A program made the translations under genes and the position numbers. From CAZLMW01 sp964560875 (lineage in GTDB: Bacteria > Myxococcota_A > UBA9042): a DNA stretch of 64,000 nucleotides. Positions 11,301 to 19,431 of the stretch are shown here, piece by piece (positions within the stretch are counted from its first letter, which is position 1; each line of letters begins with the position of its first letter). The notes beneath the pieces were generated by a model, which saw nothing but the letters and a program-made list of their open reading frames with translations, searched no databases and was not told the DNA's origin. The stretch lies in contig CAZLMW010000012.1 of the NCBI GenBank assembly GCA_964560875.1, positions 26,424 through 90,423 on the forward strand. Direction: 5' to 3'.

Positions 11301-14300
11301 AAGGAAGCGTACTTCACGGTTTGGTCGTGGATGGAGGTACCGACAAGCAGCTACAGCAACCGCCGCTACTTCGAGGTGAGCGCGGACAACTGGAAAACGG
11401 TCGCTTACTCATTCCAGTTCCCCAACGTCTACGCGGCGTATCGCAAGTGGATCAAAGCGCGCTTGAACCTCAAGAGCGTGCTCGGCAAGAAGGTCCGCTT
11501 CCGGTTCCGCCTCGACTCGGTGAACTGCTTCTTGTCGGGCTCGTACCGGGGCTGGTTCCTCGATGACTGGGTGCTCACGACCGACGTGGGCAAGTCTTGC
11601 AAAGACGCCAAGAAAGACTGCGACGACGGCAACCCGTGCACCAGGGACGAGTGCAAGACGACCTGCCGGCACTCGAAACTGAACCTGACGCCGTGCGACG
11701 ATGGCAACGTCTGCACGACCACAAGCACATGCAAAGCCGGTGAGTGCATCGGAGCCGGCGCCCTCAACTGCAACAAGGGCGGGATCTGCAAGGCGTATTC
11801 GTGCGACCCGGTCAAGGGATGCCAGGTCAAGGCGGCCGCGGTTGGTTCATCGTGCAAAGACGGCGACAAGTGCACGCAGACCTACGGTCGATGTGACGCC
11901 AGTGGCGTGTGCGAGAGCAAGCCGCGTTGTGCGCCGTCGACGAGCGTCTGCCGCGTCATCGCCTGCAACCAGCAGACCGGTCAGTGCCAGTCCACGGGCG
12001 GCCTGACCAATGGCAAGGCGTGCGCGGACAACGGACCCTGCGTCGCCGGAACGTGCAACAACGGCTTCTGTAGCGCCAAACCGAGCCCGTGTTCGGCCGG
12101 CAAGGCGGTCTCCATGGAGTGCGGGGGCGAAAACGACTGGGTGTTCAGCAAGTCGGCGGGCCCAGGGCATCCGACCTGGCGATTCGTGAAGCTCGGCACA
12201 TCGCCCGCTCCGGTCGAAGGCAAGTGCGCGTTGACGTTCCAAAACAGCAGCGGCAACTACATCTGTCCCACCGGCGCGACCAAGACCTCGGGTACCGCGA
12301 CGCTCAAACAACCCATCGATCTGACCGGCCTCAAGCACGCGGCGCTGACGTTCATGAGCGCCAAACACACCGACGGCTATTGGCAAAACGACAAGCGGTG
12401 GCTCGAGCTGTCGCTCGACGGGTTCAAGAGCATCGTCTACCGGTGGGATCTCGGCCTGTACGCGGTCGGCACGAAGAAGTGGACCAAGCGCACCCTCGAC
12501 CTGACGTCATGGGCCGGCAAGAAGGTCTACGTCCGGTTCGTCTTCGATTCACGCAACTGCACCTACAACAACTACGGCGGCTGGTGGATCGACGCATTGC
12601 AGGTCGTGCTCGGCAAGGCCCAACAATGCACGGGGGACAGCCAATGCAAAGCGCTTCACGGCTGCGTGACGGGCAAATGCATCAACAACGCGTGCACGAT
12701 GGTCAACAACACCGCGCCGTGCGACGACGGCAACAAGTGCACCAACGGCGACACGTGCAGCGGTGGGGTCTGCAAGGCCGGCGCATACTGCAACGACAAG
12801 AACGCGTGCACGCTCGACCAGTGCAAATCGACGGGCTGCACGTTCACGCCCCGCAGTGACGGCAGCTACTGCAACGACGGCGACCCGTGCACCTTCAGCG
12901 GCTACAACTGCAAAACGGGCAAGTGCGCGGCGCCGTCCAAGTGCGATGATAAAAACCCCTGCACGATCGATTCGTGCGCCAAGGGCATTTGTTCGTACAC
13001 ACCGCTGAAAGAGGGCGCCTCGTGCGACGACGGAAACCCGTGTTCAAGCGGCGACAAATGCCTGTCCGGCCAGTGCAAGGCCCTCGGTGACATCTGCACG
13101 TACAGCGACAAGATGATCAGCGACACGAGCTGCGGCGCGAAGGGCTGGACGCTCAAGAACCTGACGAAGCGACCCGAAAAATGGGGATTCGACAGCACGC
13201 CGGCGTTGCCGAAACCGAAGACCGGCACCTGCACGCTCAACTTCAACAACGGCACGCACTACCACAACCCCGCAGGAAGCGCGGCAGACGAGGCGATCGC
13301 GCCGATGATCACGGTGCCGGCCAAGGGACGCGCGCAGCTGGTGTTCTGGTCGTTCCATGGCTTCGACACGTCCACGTACGATCGCCGCTACGTGGATGTC
13401 TCGACGGTCTCGAGCTTCCACTACACCAAGACGAAGACGTTTACGGTCGACAACTCGGCCTTCCACCTCAAGTGGTCCGAACAGGTGTTCAACCTCGCAG
13501 ATTGGGCCGGTCAGACCGTTTACGTCCGCTTCCGCGTCAGCGCGTCCGGTTCGTCGGGCAACTTCGGGCCGGGCTGGTTCATCGACGACCTGCGCCTTCG
13601 CGTGGGGACCCCGTCCAAGTGCAGCAAATCGGCCGATTGCAAAACGACGCAGGCCTGCACCTCTGGTGTTTGCGATGCCAAGTCCGGCGTCTGTTCTCTG
13701 ACCCCGAAAGCCGGCTGCAAGGTGATTCGCAAGCTCCCGTACAGCACCGATTTCGGCTGCGATCACCCGGACAACAGCGACTGGATCGGCCAGACCGGGG
13801 CAGGGCCGAGCTGGCAGATCGACGGGCTTCCAGCCAGCGGCGCGTTCTTCTCGGCATCGTGCTCGCTCAACTACAACAACAACTCGGGATCGGCGCTCAA
13901 GTGCGCGAGCGGGCAGACGAAGCACGACCGGTGGGTCAAGGGGCCATGGTTCGACGCGACGCAGCTGAAGAAGCCGAAATTCAAGCTCGCGTACAAGGTC
14001 TACGGCGCCAGGTACAAGAGCTGGATCCACGTCGAGGCCAGCACCGACGACAAGACGTGGACCGCTGTCGCCAAGTACGCCTACTACACCAACTGGCGCA
14101 CCCAGTTCGGTAAGCTCGATGCATACGCCGGCAAGGTCTTCCGGCTCCGTTTCCGCTACGAGCAGCCCGATTGCTCGTATTCGTACTACCGCGGGGGCTA
14201 CATCGACGACCTGTCGATCTACGAGGGCGCTTGCACCAGCGACGGACAGTGCGACGACAAAGACCCCTGCACCGCGGACAAGTGCATCCAGGGCGCCTGC

Positions 14301-15482
14301 AGCTGGTCGTACACGTCCAAGACGCCCTGCGACGACGGCAACATCTGCACGACCGGCGAATACTGCATCAGCGGCATCTGCAAGTACGGCAAGGCGAAGA
14401 ACTGCAACGACAACAACGGCTGCACCACGGACGCGTGCAGCCCGGTCACGGGCAAGTGCCTGTCGGTGAATCGCTACGACGGCTACTACTGCAGCGACGG
14501 TCTATCGTGCACATCGCCCGACCGGTGCACCAAAGGCACGTGTATCGGCACGAACACCTGCAACGATCTCAACCCCTGCACAGCCGACGTGTGTGACGCC
14601 AAACTCAAGAAGTGCGTGTTCGCCCCGGTCAAGGACGGCACCGGCTGCGACGACAACAGCAAGTGCACACCGGCGACCCAGTGCAAGGCGGGCAAGTGTC
14701 CGCTCGTGACCAAAAGCTGCGATGACGGCAAGCCGTGCACCTTCGACTTCTGCGATCCGGCGACCGCACAATGCAGCCATACCGCCGACCCAACCTGTTG
14801 CAGCAAAGACAGCGACTGCACGATCGAGGGCGGCTGCTACATCGGTTCGTGCGCCAAACCCGCCGGCAAGTCCACGGGGAGCTGCTCGGTGAAGAAAGAC
14901 AGCGATCCGAAGTGCTGCTTCCCACTGATCGACAATAGATTTCACAACGCGGACGGGTTGGTCATCAAGAACAACCACGCCCACGTCGGCTGGCACCTGT
15001 GGAAACCCGCCACGTACAACACGTCGCCCATCGGCGCGCTTTGGATGGGCAGCCCTATCACCAAGAAGTTCGATTACGTCGACGGAGCCGGAAAGCCCGT
15101 GTCGGGCAAATGGCCTGTGGCGGATGTCCAGATCGGTACGATCAAGATGCCGGCCAACAACGGCCAGGTGAAGGTCAAGATGAAGGTGTGGTGGGACGCG
15201 GAGACGTCGAGCTACCGCGACCGACTGCAGGTCTTCCTGCGGCCGAAGGGAACGACGTCGACCTACACCCTGTTCTACAAGCCGCCGGGATTGAAGCTGA
15301 AACAGTGGTTTAGCGCCGAAAAGACGTGGGGCAACAGCTTCTGGAAGAACCGCGAGATGGAGGTGTGGATCCGCTTCGACGCGCGCAGCACCTACAAGAA
15401 CAGCACGTTCGGCGTGGTTATCGACGACTTCCAGGTGTGGCCGACGAAGTGCCCCAACGGCGGCGCACCGCCCGGTTCATAG
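5370..15482 (+). CDS. Giant 3370-aa lipoprotein: CTDC repeats alternating with eight jelly-roll/MAM-like domains
   Basis: ATG 5370 is chosen because it follows GGAG at good spacing and begins a lipoprotein signal (basic start, hydrophobic core, lipobox LAAGC near residue 24). Residues ~50-875 are CTDC-type Cys-rich modules (core CDDGNPCTTD). Eight ~165-200 residue domains follow, separated by more CTDC modules, at about residues 879-1078, 1217-1393, 1565-1733, 1903-2073, 2243-2416, 2577-2748, 2786-2953 and 3183-3363. Each has a hallmark near its start (CSLNFNDG), a middle strand series (F.R.RF) and an end of the type GWFLDDLTV, a pattern seen in MAM or immune-inhibitor-A-like jelly-roll domains that bind proteins or glycans. 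Domain 1 carries a Gly/Ser-rich insert near residues 1032-1065. Predicted role: a surface adhesin or outer layer protein (inference). No protease or sortase motif. Confidence 0.85.
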   Translation: MGCFDRRSAALFAILAGLVLAAGCGDETSPGGDDQGDTGLGVGDTTGTDTGGLTCTDGNCECKVTADCAKKEDGDLCNGTLYCEAKTNTCKIKPASIVTCGTTLDNVCAKNTCVAATGKCAMLPSKDGTSCDDGNPCTTVDGCKAGKCEGSSNTCDCETIKDCAKHEDGNICNGALFCDIKTNKCEVNQASIVKCPASTKACVVNACAPETGKCAEEPAKDGAACDEDGSKCTTDTCKGGSCKPGPYEGCTCAKQADCDGHAVADSCKGTLYCNKAKSVCEPNPGTVVKCSALKDTPCIKNTCDAKTGACALKKLPAGAPCDDGLSCSSGEKCDKGECKPAKDGCQCKVSADCKKFEDGNPCTGTLYCNKLQGGCQVNPATIPTCKGDAPQCMKWSCDPKAPGYCVPAADLDQDGYACEADGSWCTSVDFCSAGKCDLAKSKCPCKQDKDCADKVGPGLCGGDLYCNLSTGGCEVNKATVKPCKDNGKTCEPAQCDPKDGKCKATPAPEGTACNDDGFPCTTDACKSGKCVTEKNACLCWADSDCAPFEDGDKCNGTLYCDKSAGPPNCKINPATIKTCKTNAAGACTGQKCNPKSGACETGAINETKGCDDASKCTTNDACKGGKCVGLALSVTVCDDKNVCTSDSCNPLKGCVNLADKATCTDNNACTIGDACKVGLGGKAACVPGVAPNCNDNNPCTDDACDAKTGKCKSVANAKGCNDGDACTGPDACKNGKCLAGPAKKCNDNNICTKDSCDKSAGGCQHAPLAGACDDGNKCTAGDICAAGACKPGQAKVCDDGNLCTDDSCDAQTGACAAKFNTAPCDDGNKCTEPDKCAAGKCASKTKACDDGDTCTTDSCDPKTGCKNVQKDPKCGFSTGLPYQHLFNCNDTKGNKFFKFENGPGAGWKIDGKPAPGYGDKGCSLNFHDANGKVCAKGRTNAYGRVTTGWFDASKLAPGTKLEATWQRKYGSYLINGAFDVSASLDGVSWKRLMVTGTSSGSWRYSRLDLRAFSGKTFRLRFHYAVYACPTTQGGGSSSGGFGGDGTSGGGTSGGMPGGSGGTSGLGIFIDDLSVNTVATCKADKDCDDKKLCTVDKCADGVCIAKSAPCNDKNPCTTDSCDAKTDKCVFTPRLTGYCSDGNACTSSDSCSKGKCVGKPCNDNNPCTADSCIPGAGGGCVHIAGNDGGACDDGDTCTMSDACKAGACVGKAGPCVTTKRWKFDCGSSAWTFKTTPKAGSLGFGIDASPSPPAFLSGKCSLNFNDGLLIRCPSGPVVKPESSATSAEFSLPAGVKSNMRVHTRGGYLSMSTVHQAWIEISADGFKTTESLLVHASSKWKPINWDISKYAGKKIRVRFRFKAHVCPRPGDTLGNEFMQPSQWYGWFLDDLTVVSGQAIACKTNKDCDDGNACTDNACVGGKCSTLNNNKACDDGNVCTLNDRCANGSCSVHSTKYCQSPSPCHIAACHPVKGCTGVARAENTPCYDSANRCQKNAKCTKALKCVGEPKCVASVDGCQTYSCLPSAGKCIPVFAKDGKACSDGRPCTNKDSCLQGKCVGQPGSCLPTTDTIACKDKGNWTADPAAPEPFTGWHVDSSPNPPGLRSKSCSLNFNDGVDTHCPFGFTASKGTATSKTWDLKGVKEAVFSLWSWQDFSSQQSGRYKASIAFSKDGFKTVAWTWNLAGGHTLHNKWRRVEFILPQSLVGGPLSYRLNFEASPCHQDMPRGWFVDDITLLTDRKRPCKTAKDCDDGNKCTDDTCANNACLFTDNKSPCDDGNGCTPNDRCTDGACKGSGYCSDNNPCTFDGCDYDKKKCRFSPRSTSTYCSQSTDKCRQSFGKCDGKGKCAPPLKCDDGNGCTIDLCDAKTGGCSKKPATKGLACDDGDPCTGPDQCDGAGICTLKSQPCTRNNSLKFDTMRPAIKFTPTSLDVGFNHDATASPPAFRTAPTSLNINNGLGQYKCAPGQTRIRATTETGELDLTKAKEAYFTVWSWMEVPTSSYSNRRYFEVSADNWKTVAYSFQFPNVYAAYRKWIKARLNLKSVLGKKVRFRFRLDSVNCFLSGSYRGWFLDDWVLTTDVGKSCKDAKKDCDDGNPCTRDECKTTCRHSKLNLTPCDDGNVCTTTSTCKAGECIGAGALNCNKGGICKAYSCDPVKGCQVKAAAVGSSCKDGDKCTQTYGRCDASGVCESKPRCAPSTSVCRVIACNQQTGQCQSTGGLTNGKACADNGPCVAGTCNNGFCSAKPSPCSAGKAVSMECGGENDWVFSKSAGPGHPTWRFVKLGTSPAPVEGKCALTFQNSSGNYICPTGATKTSGTATLKQPIDLTGLKHAALTFMSAKHTDGYWQNDKRWLELSLDGFKSIVYRWDLGLYAVGTKKWTKRTLDLTSWAGKKVYVRFVFDSRNCTYNNYGGWWIDALQVVLGKAQQCTGDSQCKALHGCVTGKCINNACTMVNNTAPCDDGNKCTNGDTCSGGVCKAGAYCNDKNACTLDQCKSTGCTFTPRSDGSYCNDGDPCTFSGYNCKTGKCAAPSKCDDKNPCTIDSCAKGICSYTPLKEGASCDDGNPCSSGDKCLSGQCKALGDICTYSDKMISDTSCGAKGWTLKNLTKRPEKWGFDSTPALPKPKTGTCTLNFNNGTHYHNPAGSAADEAIAPMITVPAKGRAQLVFWSFHGFDTSTYDRRYVDVSTVSSFHYTKTKTFTVDNSAFHLKWSEQVFNLADWAGQTVYVRFRVSASGSSGNFGPGWFIDDLRLRVGTPSKCSKSADCKTTQACTSGVCDAKSGVCSLTPKAGCKVIRKLPYSTDFGCDHPDNSDWIGQTGAGPSWQIDGLPASGAFFSASCSLNYNNNSGSALKCASGQTKHDRWVKGPWFDATQLKKPKFKLAYKVYGARYKSWIHVEASTDDKTWTAVAKYAYYTNWRTQFGKLDAYAGKVFRLRFRYEQPDCSYSYYRGGYIDDLSIYEGACTSDGQCDDKDPCTADKCIQGACSWSYTSKTPCDDGNICTTGEYCISGICKYGKAKNCNDNNGCTTDACSPVTGKCLSVNRYDGYYCSDGLSCTSPDRCTKGTCIGTNTCNDLNPCTADVCDAKLKKCVFAPVKDGTGCDDNSKCTPATQCKAGKCPLVTKSCDDGKPCTFDFCDPATAQCSHTADPTCCSKDSDCTIEGGCYIGSCAKPAGKSTGSCSVKKDSDPKCCFPLIDNRFHNADGLVIKNNHAHVGWHLWKPATYNTSPIGALWMGSPITKKFDYVDGAGKPVSGKWPVADVQIGTIKMPANNGQVKVKMKVWWDAETSSYRDRLQVFLRPKGTTSTYTLFYKPPGLKLKQWFSAEKTWGNSFWKNREMEVWIRFDARSTYKNSTFGVVIDDFQVWPTKCPNGGAPPGS

Positions 15483-15491
15483 GCCGAAAAC

Positions 15492-15547
15492 GCCCCCTGG
15501 CGAACGAGACACTGTGCGGCCACAGGCTGGCTATGTGGGGCTTTTTT
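15492..15547 (+). terminator. Probable rho-independent terminator after the giant lipoprotein gene
   Basis: GCCCC at 15492-15496 can pair with GGGGC at 15537-15541, enclosing a second small stem (CTGTG with CACAG), and the right arm runs straight into six T residues at 15542-15547. Position just after the stop at 15482 fits. The outer stem is short and the loop long, so confidence is moderate. Confidence 0.5.
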
Positions 15548-15624
15548 CGCAGCGACCCCAAAACCTCGGTTGAAAACGGCTCGGACCGACATTGAATCCC
15601 TCTGCAACTGCTGGAGAGGGCATC

Positions 15625-16401
15625 ATGTCGTTTATTGGTCGTCGGACCACCGCAGGCGTTCGCGTCCTCGCGGTGTTGGTATTCACCCTGTCGTTCTTGC
15701 CGGGCTGCGGCGAGATGAAGCCGAAGGAAGATTCCACCAAGGCACCGCCGCCACCGACGCCAAAACAAGTCGCCAAGAAAGTCGAGCCCAAGAAGCCGAA
15801 CGTGCCCGCCAAGATGCGCACGGTCGAGGTCACAGCCGCCAAGGCCGCCAAGGGCGACAAGCTCTTCGCCGAGCGCTGCCAGACCTGCCACGGCGAAAAA
15901 GGTGTCGGGCGCATCGGCATCGGACCGGCGCTGAACTCGAAGACGTTCCTGGCCGCTGCGGCTGACGAAGTCCTGATTAACACGATCAAGAAGGGCCGCG
16001 CGGGCACGACGATGATCCCGTGGGGCACGTCGATGTCGGACGCGGACGTCGAGTCGATCGTCGCCGCCATACGCACGTGGACCAAGGTCGACGCCGCCAA
16101 GCTGAACGAAGCCCCCAACACGGGCGACGCGAAGGCCGGCGCGAAGACCTTCGAGCTGATCTGCTCGGGGTGCCACGGCCGCAAGGGCGCGGGCTACATG
16201 GAGACGGCCAACGGCACCGGCATCGGGCGCAAGGCGTTCCTGTCGGAGGTCTCAGACGGCTACCTCCGCTACATCGTCAAGCACGGCAAATCCGGCACGA
16301 AGATGCGGCCGTTCGCACGCGACAGCAAAGTTGGCGTGGCCGACCTGAAAGACGAAGACATCGAAAACGTCATCGCCTACCTGCGCGGCAAGGCCTGGTA
16401 G
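15625..16401 (+). CDS. Diheme cytochrome c lipoprotein of the nap cluster
   Basis: 258 residues from ATG 15625, which follows GGAGAGGG; an upstream in-frame ATG at 15592 lacks this site. A hydrophobic signal ends in FLPGC, a probable lipobox at residue 28, followed by a Lys/Pro/Thr-rich linker to about residue 70. Two class I cytochrome c domains follow: CQTCH at 85-89 and CSGCH at 180-184. Candidate distal Met ligands lie in MIPWG and MRPFA. The protein should be a periplasmic, membrane-tethered electron carrier. Being directly upstream of napA and co-directional, it probably feeds electrons to NapA in place of the diheme NapB normally found, whose motif layout is different. A 138-bp gap to napA contains a 7-bp stem (GGTCGCC at 16418, GGCGACC at 16433). 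Confidence 0.85.
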   Translation: MSFIGRRTTAGVRVLAVLVFTLSFLPGCGEMKPKEDSTKAPPPPTPKQVAKKVEPKKPNVPAKMRTVEVTAAKAAKGDKLFAERCQTCHGEKGVGRIGIGPALNSKTFLAAAADEVLINTIKKGRAGTTMIPWGTSMSDADVESIVAAIRTWTKVDAAKLNEAPNTGDAKAGAKTFELICSGCHGRKGAGYMETANGTGIGRKAFLSEVSDGYLRYIVKHGKSGTKMRPFARDSKVGVADLKDEDIENVIAYLRGKAW

Positions 16402-16539
16402 CAAACAAGAACAAGACGGTCGCCATCACCGCGGCGACCCGAGGCGTGCACCAGACGGGCTGGTACGCGCCATACACACAGACCTGGACACACCCGCACC
16501 GGCGGGACCAGCAGACAACTCTGCAACGGGGGAGCGACC

Positions 16540-19344
16540 ATGACTGCCAAGAAGAATCGGGGCGCCAAAAAGAACGAGCAGTTCTGGGGCGGCAAAGACC
16601 ACGAGCTGCGCAGCGAGATGCCCGCAGAGCCGGTCCAAAACGGCTTCGTGAAACGTCGTAGCTTCCTGCAGGGGATGCTCGCCACCGGCGCCGCCGCCAC
16701 TGCGGTCGCGTGCGGCAAGAAGAAAGAGGCCCCAAAGGCGGCTCCCGCGGCCAAGGCCGAAGCCAAGGCACCCGCGCAGCCCAAGCAGGCTGTCGACACC
16801 AAGAAGAAAGCGCCCGATCCCTTCGCGCCTCCCGAGAAGGACGTCCCCAACGACATCCTCGCCCAGTGCCCCTATTGTGGCGTTGGCTGCGGAACGCTGA
16901 TCCAGACGGAGAAGGGCCGCATCGTCGGCATGAAGCCCGACCCGAAGCACCCGACCAACAAGGGTCTGCAGTGCATCAAGGGCCTGACGAGCGCCGAAGC
17001 GATCTACGTCGATCGCCTCACCAAACCGCTCATCCGCAAGGACTACACCGACATCCTCAAGGGCAAGCCGAGCAAGTCGAAGAACAGCTTCGCCGACTCG
17101 GACTTCCGCGAAGCGTCGTGGGAAGAGGCTGAGCACCTGATCGTCGAGCAGATCGCCGGCATCGTGAAGAAACACGGCGGCAACTCGGTCGGTCTGTACG
17201 GCTCGGGCCAGCTGCCCGTCGAAGGCCAGTACCTTGAGAACCTCTTCATGAAGGGCGTTCTGGGCTCCAACACCATCGAAGCCAACGCGCGTATGTGCAT
17301 GACCTCGGCGGTGACCGGATACTTCAAGTCGCTGGGCAGCGATACGCCGCCGACCAGCTACGAAGACATCGAGATGGCGGACATGATCTGCCACTGGGGC
17401 CACAACCCGCGCGGCGCTCACCCGATCGTCTTCTGGCGCGTCGCCGACCACAAGTCCAAGAAGGGCATCCCCACCCTCGTCGTCGACCCGCGTCGCACCG
17501 GCACCGTCCAGGGCTTCGAGGAGATCGGCAGAGACAACAGCTACCACTTCCGCACCATCAACGGTGACATCTCCATCCACAACGCGATCGCGCACGTGCT
17601 GCTCACCAAGCACCCCGAAGCGTGCAACATGGAGTTCCTCAAGAACCACACGACGGGTTGGGAGAAGTACATCGAGGTCGTCAAGGCCAAGTACAGCCCC
17701 GAGCAGGTCAAAGACATCACGATGATCGATCCGGAATACCTCCGGAAGGTCGCCGCGGTCTGGGCCAAGGCGTCGATCGCGGGTCGCAAGCGCGGCAAGG
17801 GCGGCGTCATCAGCTTCTGGGGTATCGGCTACAACCAGCACTTGCACGGCCAGAACAACACCGTGTCGCTCATCAACCTGATGGCGCTGTCGGGCAACAT
17901 CGGCCGGCCCGGGTGCGGACCGTTTTCGATGACCGGGCAGCCCAACGCGATGGGCGAGCGCTTGACCGGCGGCCTCACCGGGCGCCTTCCGTTCAACCAA
18001 GGCATCAAGAACGAGAAGTGGCGCAACCACATCGCCGATGCCTGGCGCGTTGCTCCCGAGCGTCTCAAGGACGTCGCAGGGATGCAGAACACCGGCTACG
18101 CGGTCGGCATGATGGAGCGCGCGCTCAAGGGTGATGTGAAGGCCTTCTTCCTCATCTACGCGACGCACATCGATCTGCCCGATCAGCACAAGCTCGTGCG
18201 TCCCGCGCTGACGAAGACCTTCAATGTCGTGCAGGAGATCTACCGGCACGCGCCGAACAACCTGTTCGCGGACGTCATCCTGCCCGCGGCCACGTGGGGC
18301 GAGTGGGTCGGCGGCACCTACATCCAGTCCGAGCGGCGTATCTACGTCACGGACGGCACCGCCAACCCGATCCCCGGCACCGTGCCCGACATGGACATGG
18401 TGATCGACAAGGGCAGGGCGATCGCCAACAAGCTCGGCCTCGATGGCGACAAGATCTTCCCCTACAAGAAGATGGACAACGGCTTCTACAACCCCGAAGA
18501 CGTCTTCCGTGACCTGGTGAAAGCCTCGAAGGGGTCCGACGCCGACCTGACGGGAATGCTCGAGGTCGAGAAGAAGGACGGCATCGGTCTGTACGACCAG
18601 ATCCGCAAGCACCGCGGCATCCAGTGGCCGGCGCCGACGTACGAAATCGCCAAGAAGGGTGGTACGCCGCGCCGCTACATGAGCCAGGAGAACTGGGCGG
18701 GCAAGCCGTACGGCGAGTTCCGGACCAACGACGGCAAGCTGCACATCCACCTGTGTGAGCAGGACTACAGCAAGCGCAAAGAGGTCACCGAGCAGTTGAT
18801 GCGGATCGGGGTCGACGAGGGATTTTACGCCATCGACAACATGCACCTGCTCGTCCAGGCGCGCGACATGGGCCTGACGCCCGAGCTGCCCGACTTCGAG
18901 CACCAGAAGAAGAAGGCCAGCGAGTGCCCCAAGGACAAGTACCCCTTCTGGATCGGCTTGGGCGTGGTCTACGAGCACTTCCACACCGCGAAGACCATCC
19001 GCGCCGGCACGACGCGGCGCTTGGTCCCCGAGCAGTACCTTGAGATGCATCCCGAGGACGCCAAGGCGCTGGGTGTCGAGGACGGTGAGTGGGTCCGGGT
19101 CGTCACGCGGCGCGGCAACTACGAGGCGCGGGCGCAGATCGGGCTCGACTCGAAGGTCCGGCCGGCGCGCAACACGGTCCCGCAAGGCTACATGTTCAGC
19201 CCCTGGAACCTGAGCGTCGCGGACTCGGCGGACCCGAAAAAGAATAAGTGGCTGGTCAATGGCGTCAGTCACCGAGCCTTCGACCCGGTCAGCGGGCAGG
19301 CGGACTTCAAGAAACTGGCGGGGCGCATCGAGAAGATCTCGTAA
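16540..19344 (+). CDS. napA: Periplasmic nitrate reductase catalytic subunit, NapA-like molybdoprotein
   Basis: 934 residues from ATG 16540, with GGGGGAG six bases upstream. A Mo-bis-MGD enzyme reducing nitrate to nitrite in the periplasm. The [4Fe-4S] site is C110-x2-C113-x3-C117-x27-C145, and C253 in NARMCMTSAVTG is the expected Mo ligand, with surrounding sequence (SLGSDTPPTSYEDIEMADMI) typical of NapA. The C-terminal molybdopterin dinucleotide-binding domain is seen around HPEDAKALGVEDGEWVRVV. The leader is odd: the twin Arg (39-40, KRRSFLQG) follows a 38-residue N-extension and is trailed by AVAC at 58, then a Lys/Ala/Pro linker, recalling extended Tat leaders of ActB-type molybdoproteins and suggesting lipid anchoring. 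An assimilatory or formate-type relative is less likely given napGH beside it. Longer than classical NapA (~830 aa) mainly by this leader. Confidence 0.85.
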   Translation: MTAKKNRGAKKNEQFWGGKDHELRSEMPAEPVQNGFVKRRSFLQGMLATGAAATAVACGKKKEAPKAAPAAKAEAKAPAQPKQAVDTKKKAPDPFAPPEKDVPNDILAQCPYCGVGCGTLIQTEKGRIVGMKPDPKHPTNKGLQCIKGLTSAEAIYVDRLTKPLIRKDYTDILKGKPSKSKNSFADSDFREASWEEAEHLIVEQIAGIVKKHGGNSVGLYGSGQLPVEGQYLENLFMKGVLGSNTIEANARMCMTSAVTGYFKSLGSDTPPTSYEDIEMADMICHWGHNPRGAHPIVFWRVADHKSKKGIPTLVVDPRRTGTVQGFEEIGRDNSYHFRTINGDISIHNAIAHVLLTKHPEACNMEFLKNHTTGWEKYIEVVKAKYSPEQVKDITMIDPEYLRKVAAVWAKASIAGRKRGKGGVISFWGIGYNQHLHGQNNTVSLINLMALSGNIGRPGCGPFSMTGQPNAMGERLTGGLTGRLPFNQGIKNEKWRNHIADAWRVAPERLKDVAGMQNTGYAVGMMERALKGDVKAFFLIYATHIDLPDQHKLVRPALTKTFNVVQEIYRHAPNNLFADVILPAATWGEWVGGTYIQSERRIYVTDGTANPIPGTVPDMDMVIDKGRAIANKLGLDGDKIFPYKKMDNGFYNPEDVFRDLVKASKGSDADLTGMLEVEKKDGIGLYDQIRKHRGIQWPAPTYEIAKKGGTPRRYMSQENWAGKPYGEFRTNDGKLHIHLCEQDYSKRKEVTEQLMRIGVDEGFYAIDNMHLLVQARDMGLTPELPDFEHQKKKASECPKDKYPFWIGLGVVYEHFHTAKTIRAGTTRRLVPEQYLEMHPEDAKALGVEDGEWVRVVTRRGNYEARAQIGLDSKVRPARNTVPQGYMFSPWNLSVADSADPKKNKWLVNGVSHRAFDPVSGQADFKKLAGRIEKIS

Positions 19345-19356
19345 ATCATGCGTCAC

Positions 19357-19392
19357 GGAGTGCGCGCCGCTTCCCCGGCCGGCGCGCACTCC
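19357..19392 (+). other. Perfect 13-bp hairpin between napA and napG
   Basis: GGAGTGCGCGCCG (19357-19369) is the exact reverse complement of 19380-19392, with a 10-nt loop, starting 13 bp after the napA stop and ending 39 bp before napG. There is no T-run, so it is more likely an mRNA stabiliser or partial attenuator, setting napA above the downstream genes, than a full terminator. Confidence 0.6.
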
Positions 19393-19431
19393 GCACCGCC
19401 ATCGCCATGATCTCTGGGCGGAGAGACTGCG

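Noticed and set aside
16426..19389. 987-aa minus-strand ORF antisense to napA
   Set aside because: High-GC shadow of the NapA gene; Val/Asp/Arg-rich composition and no motif.
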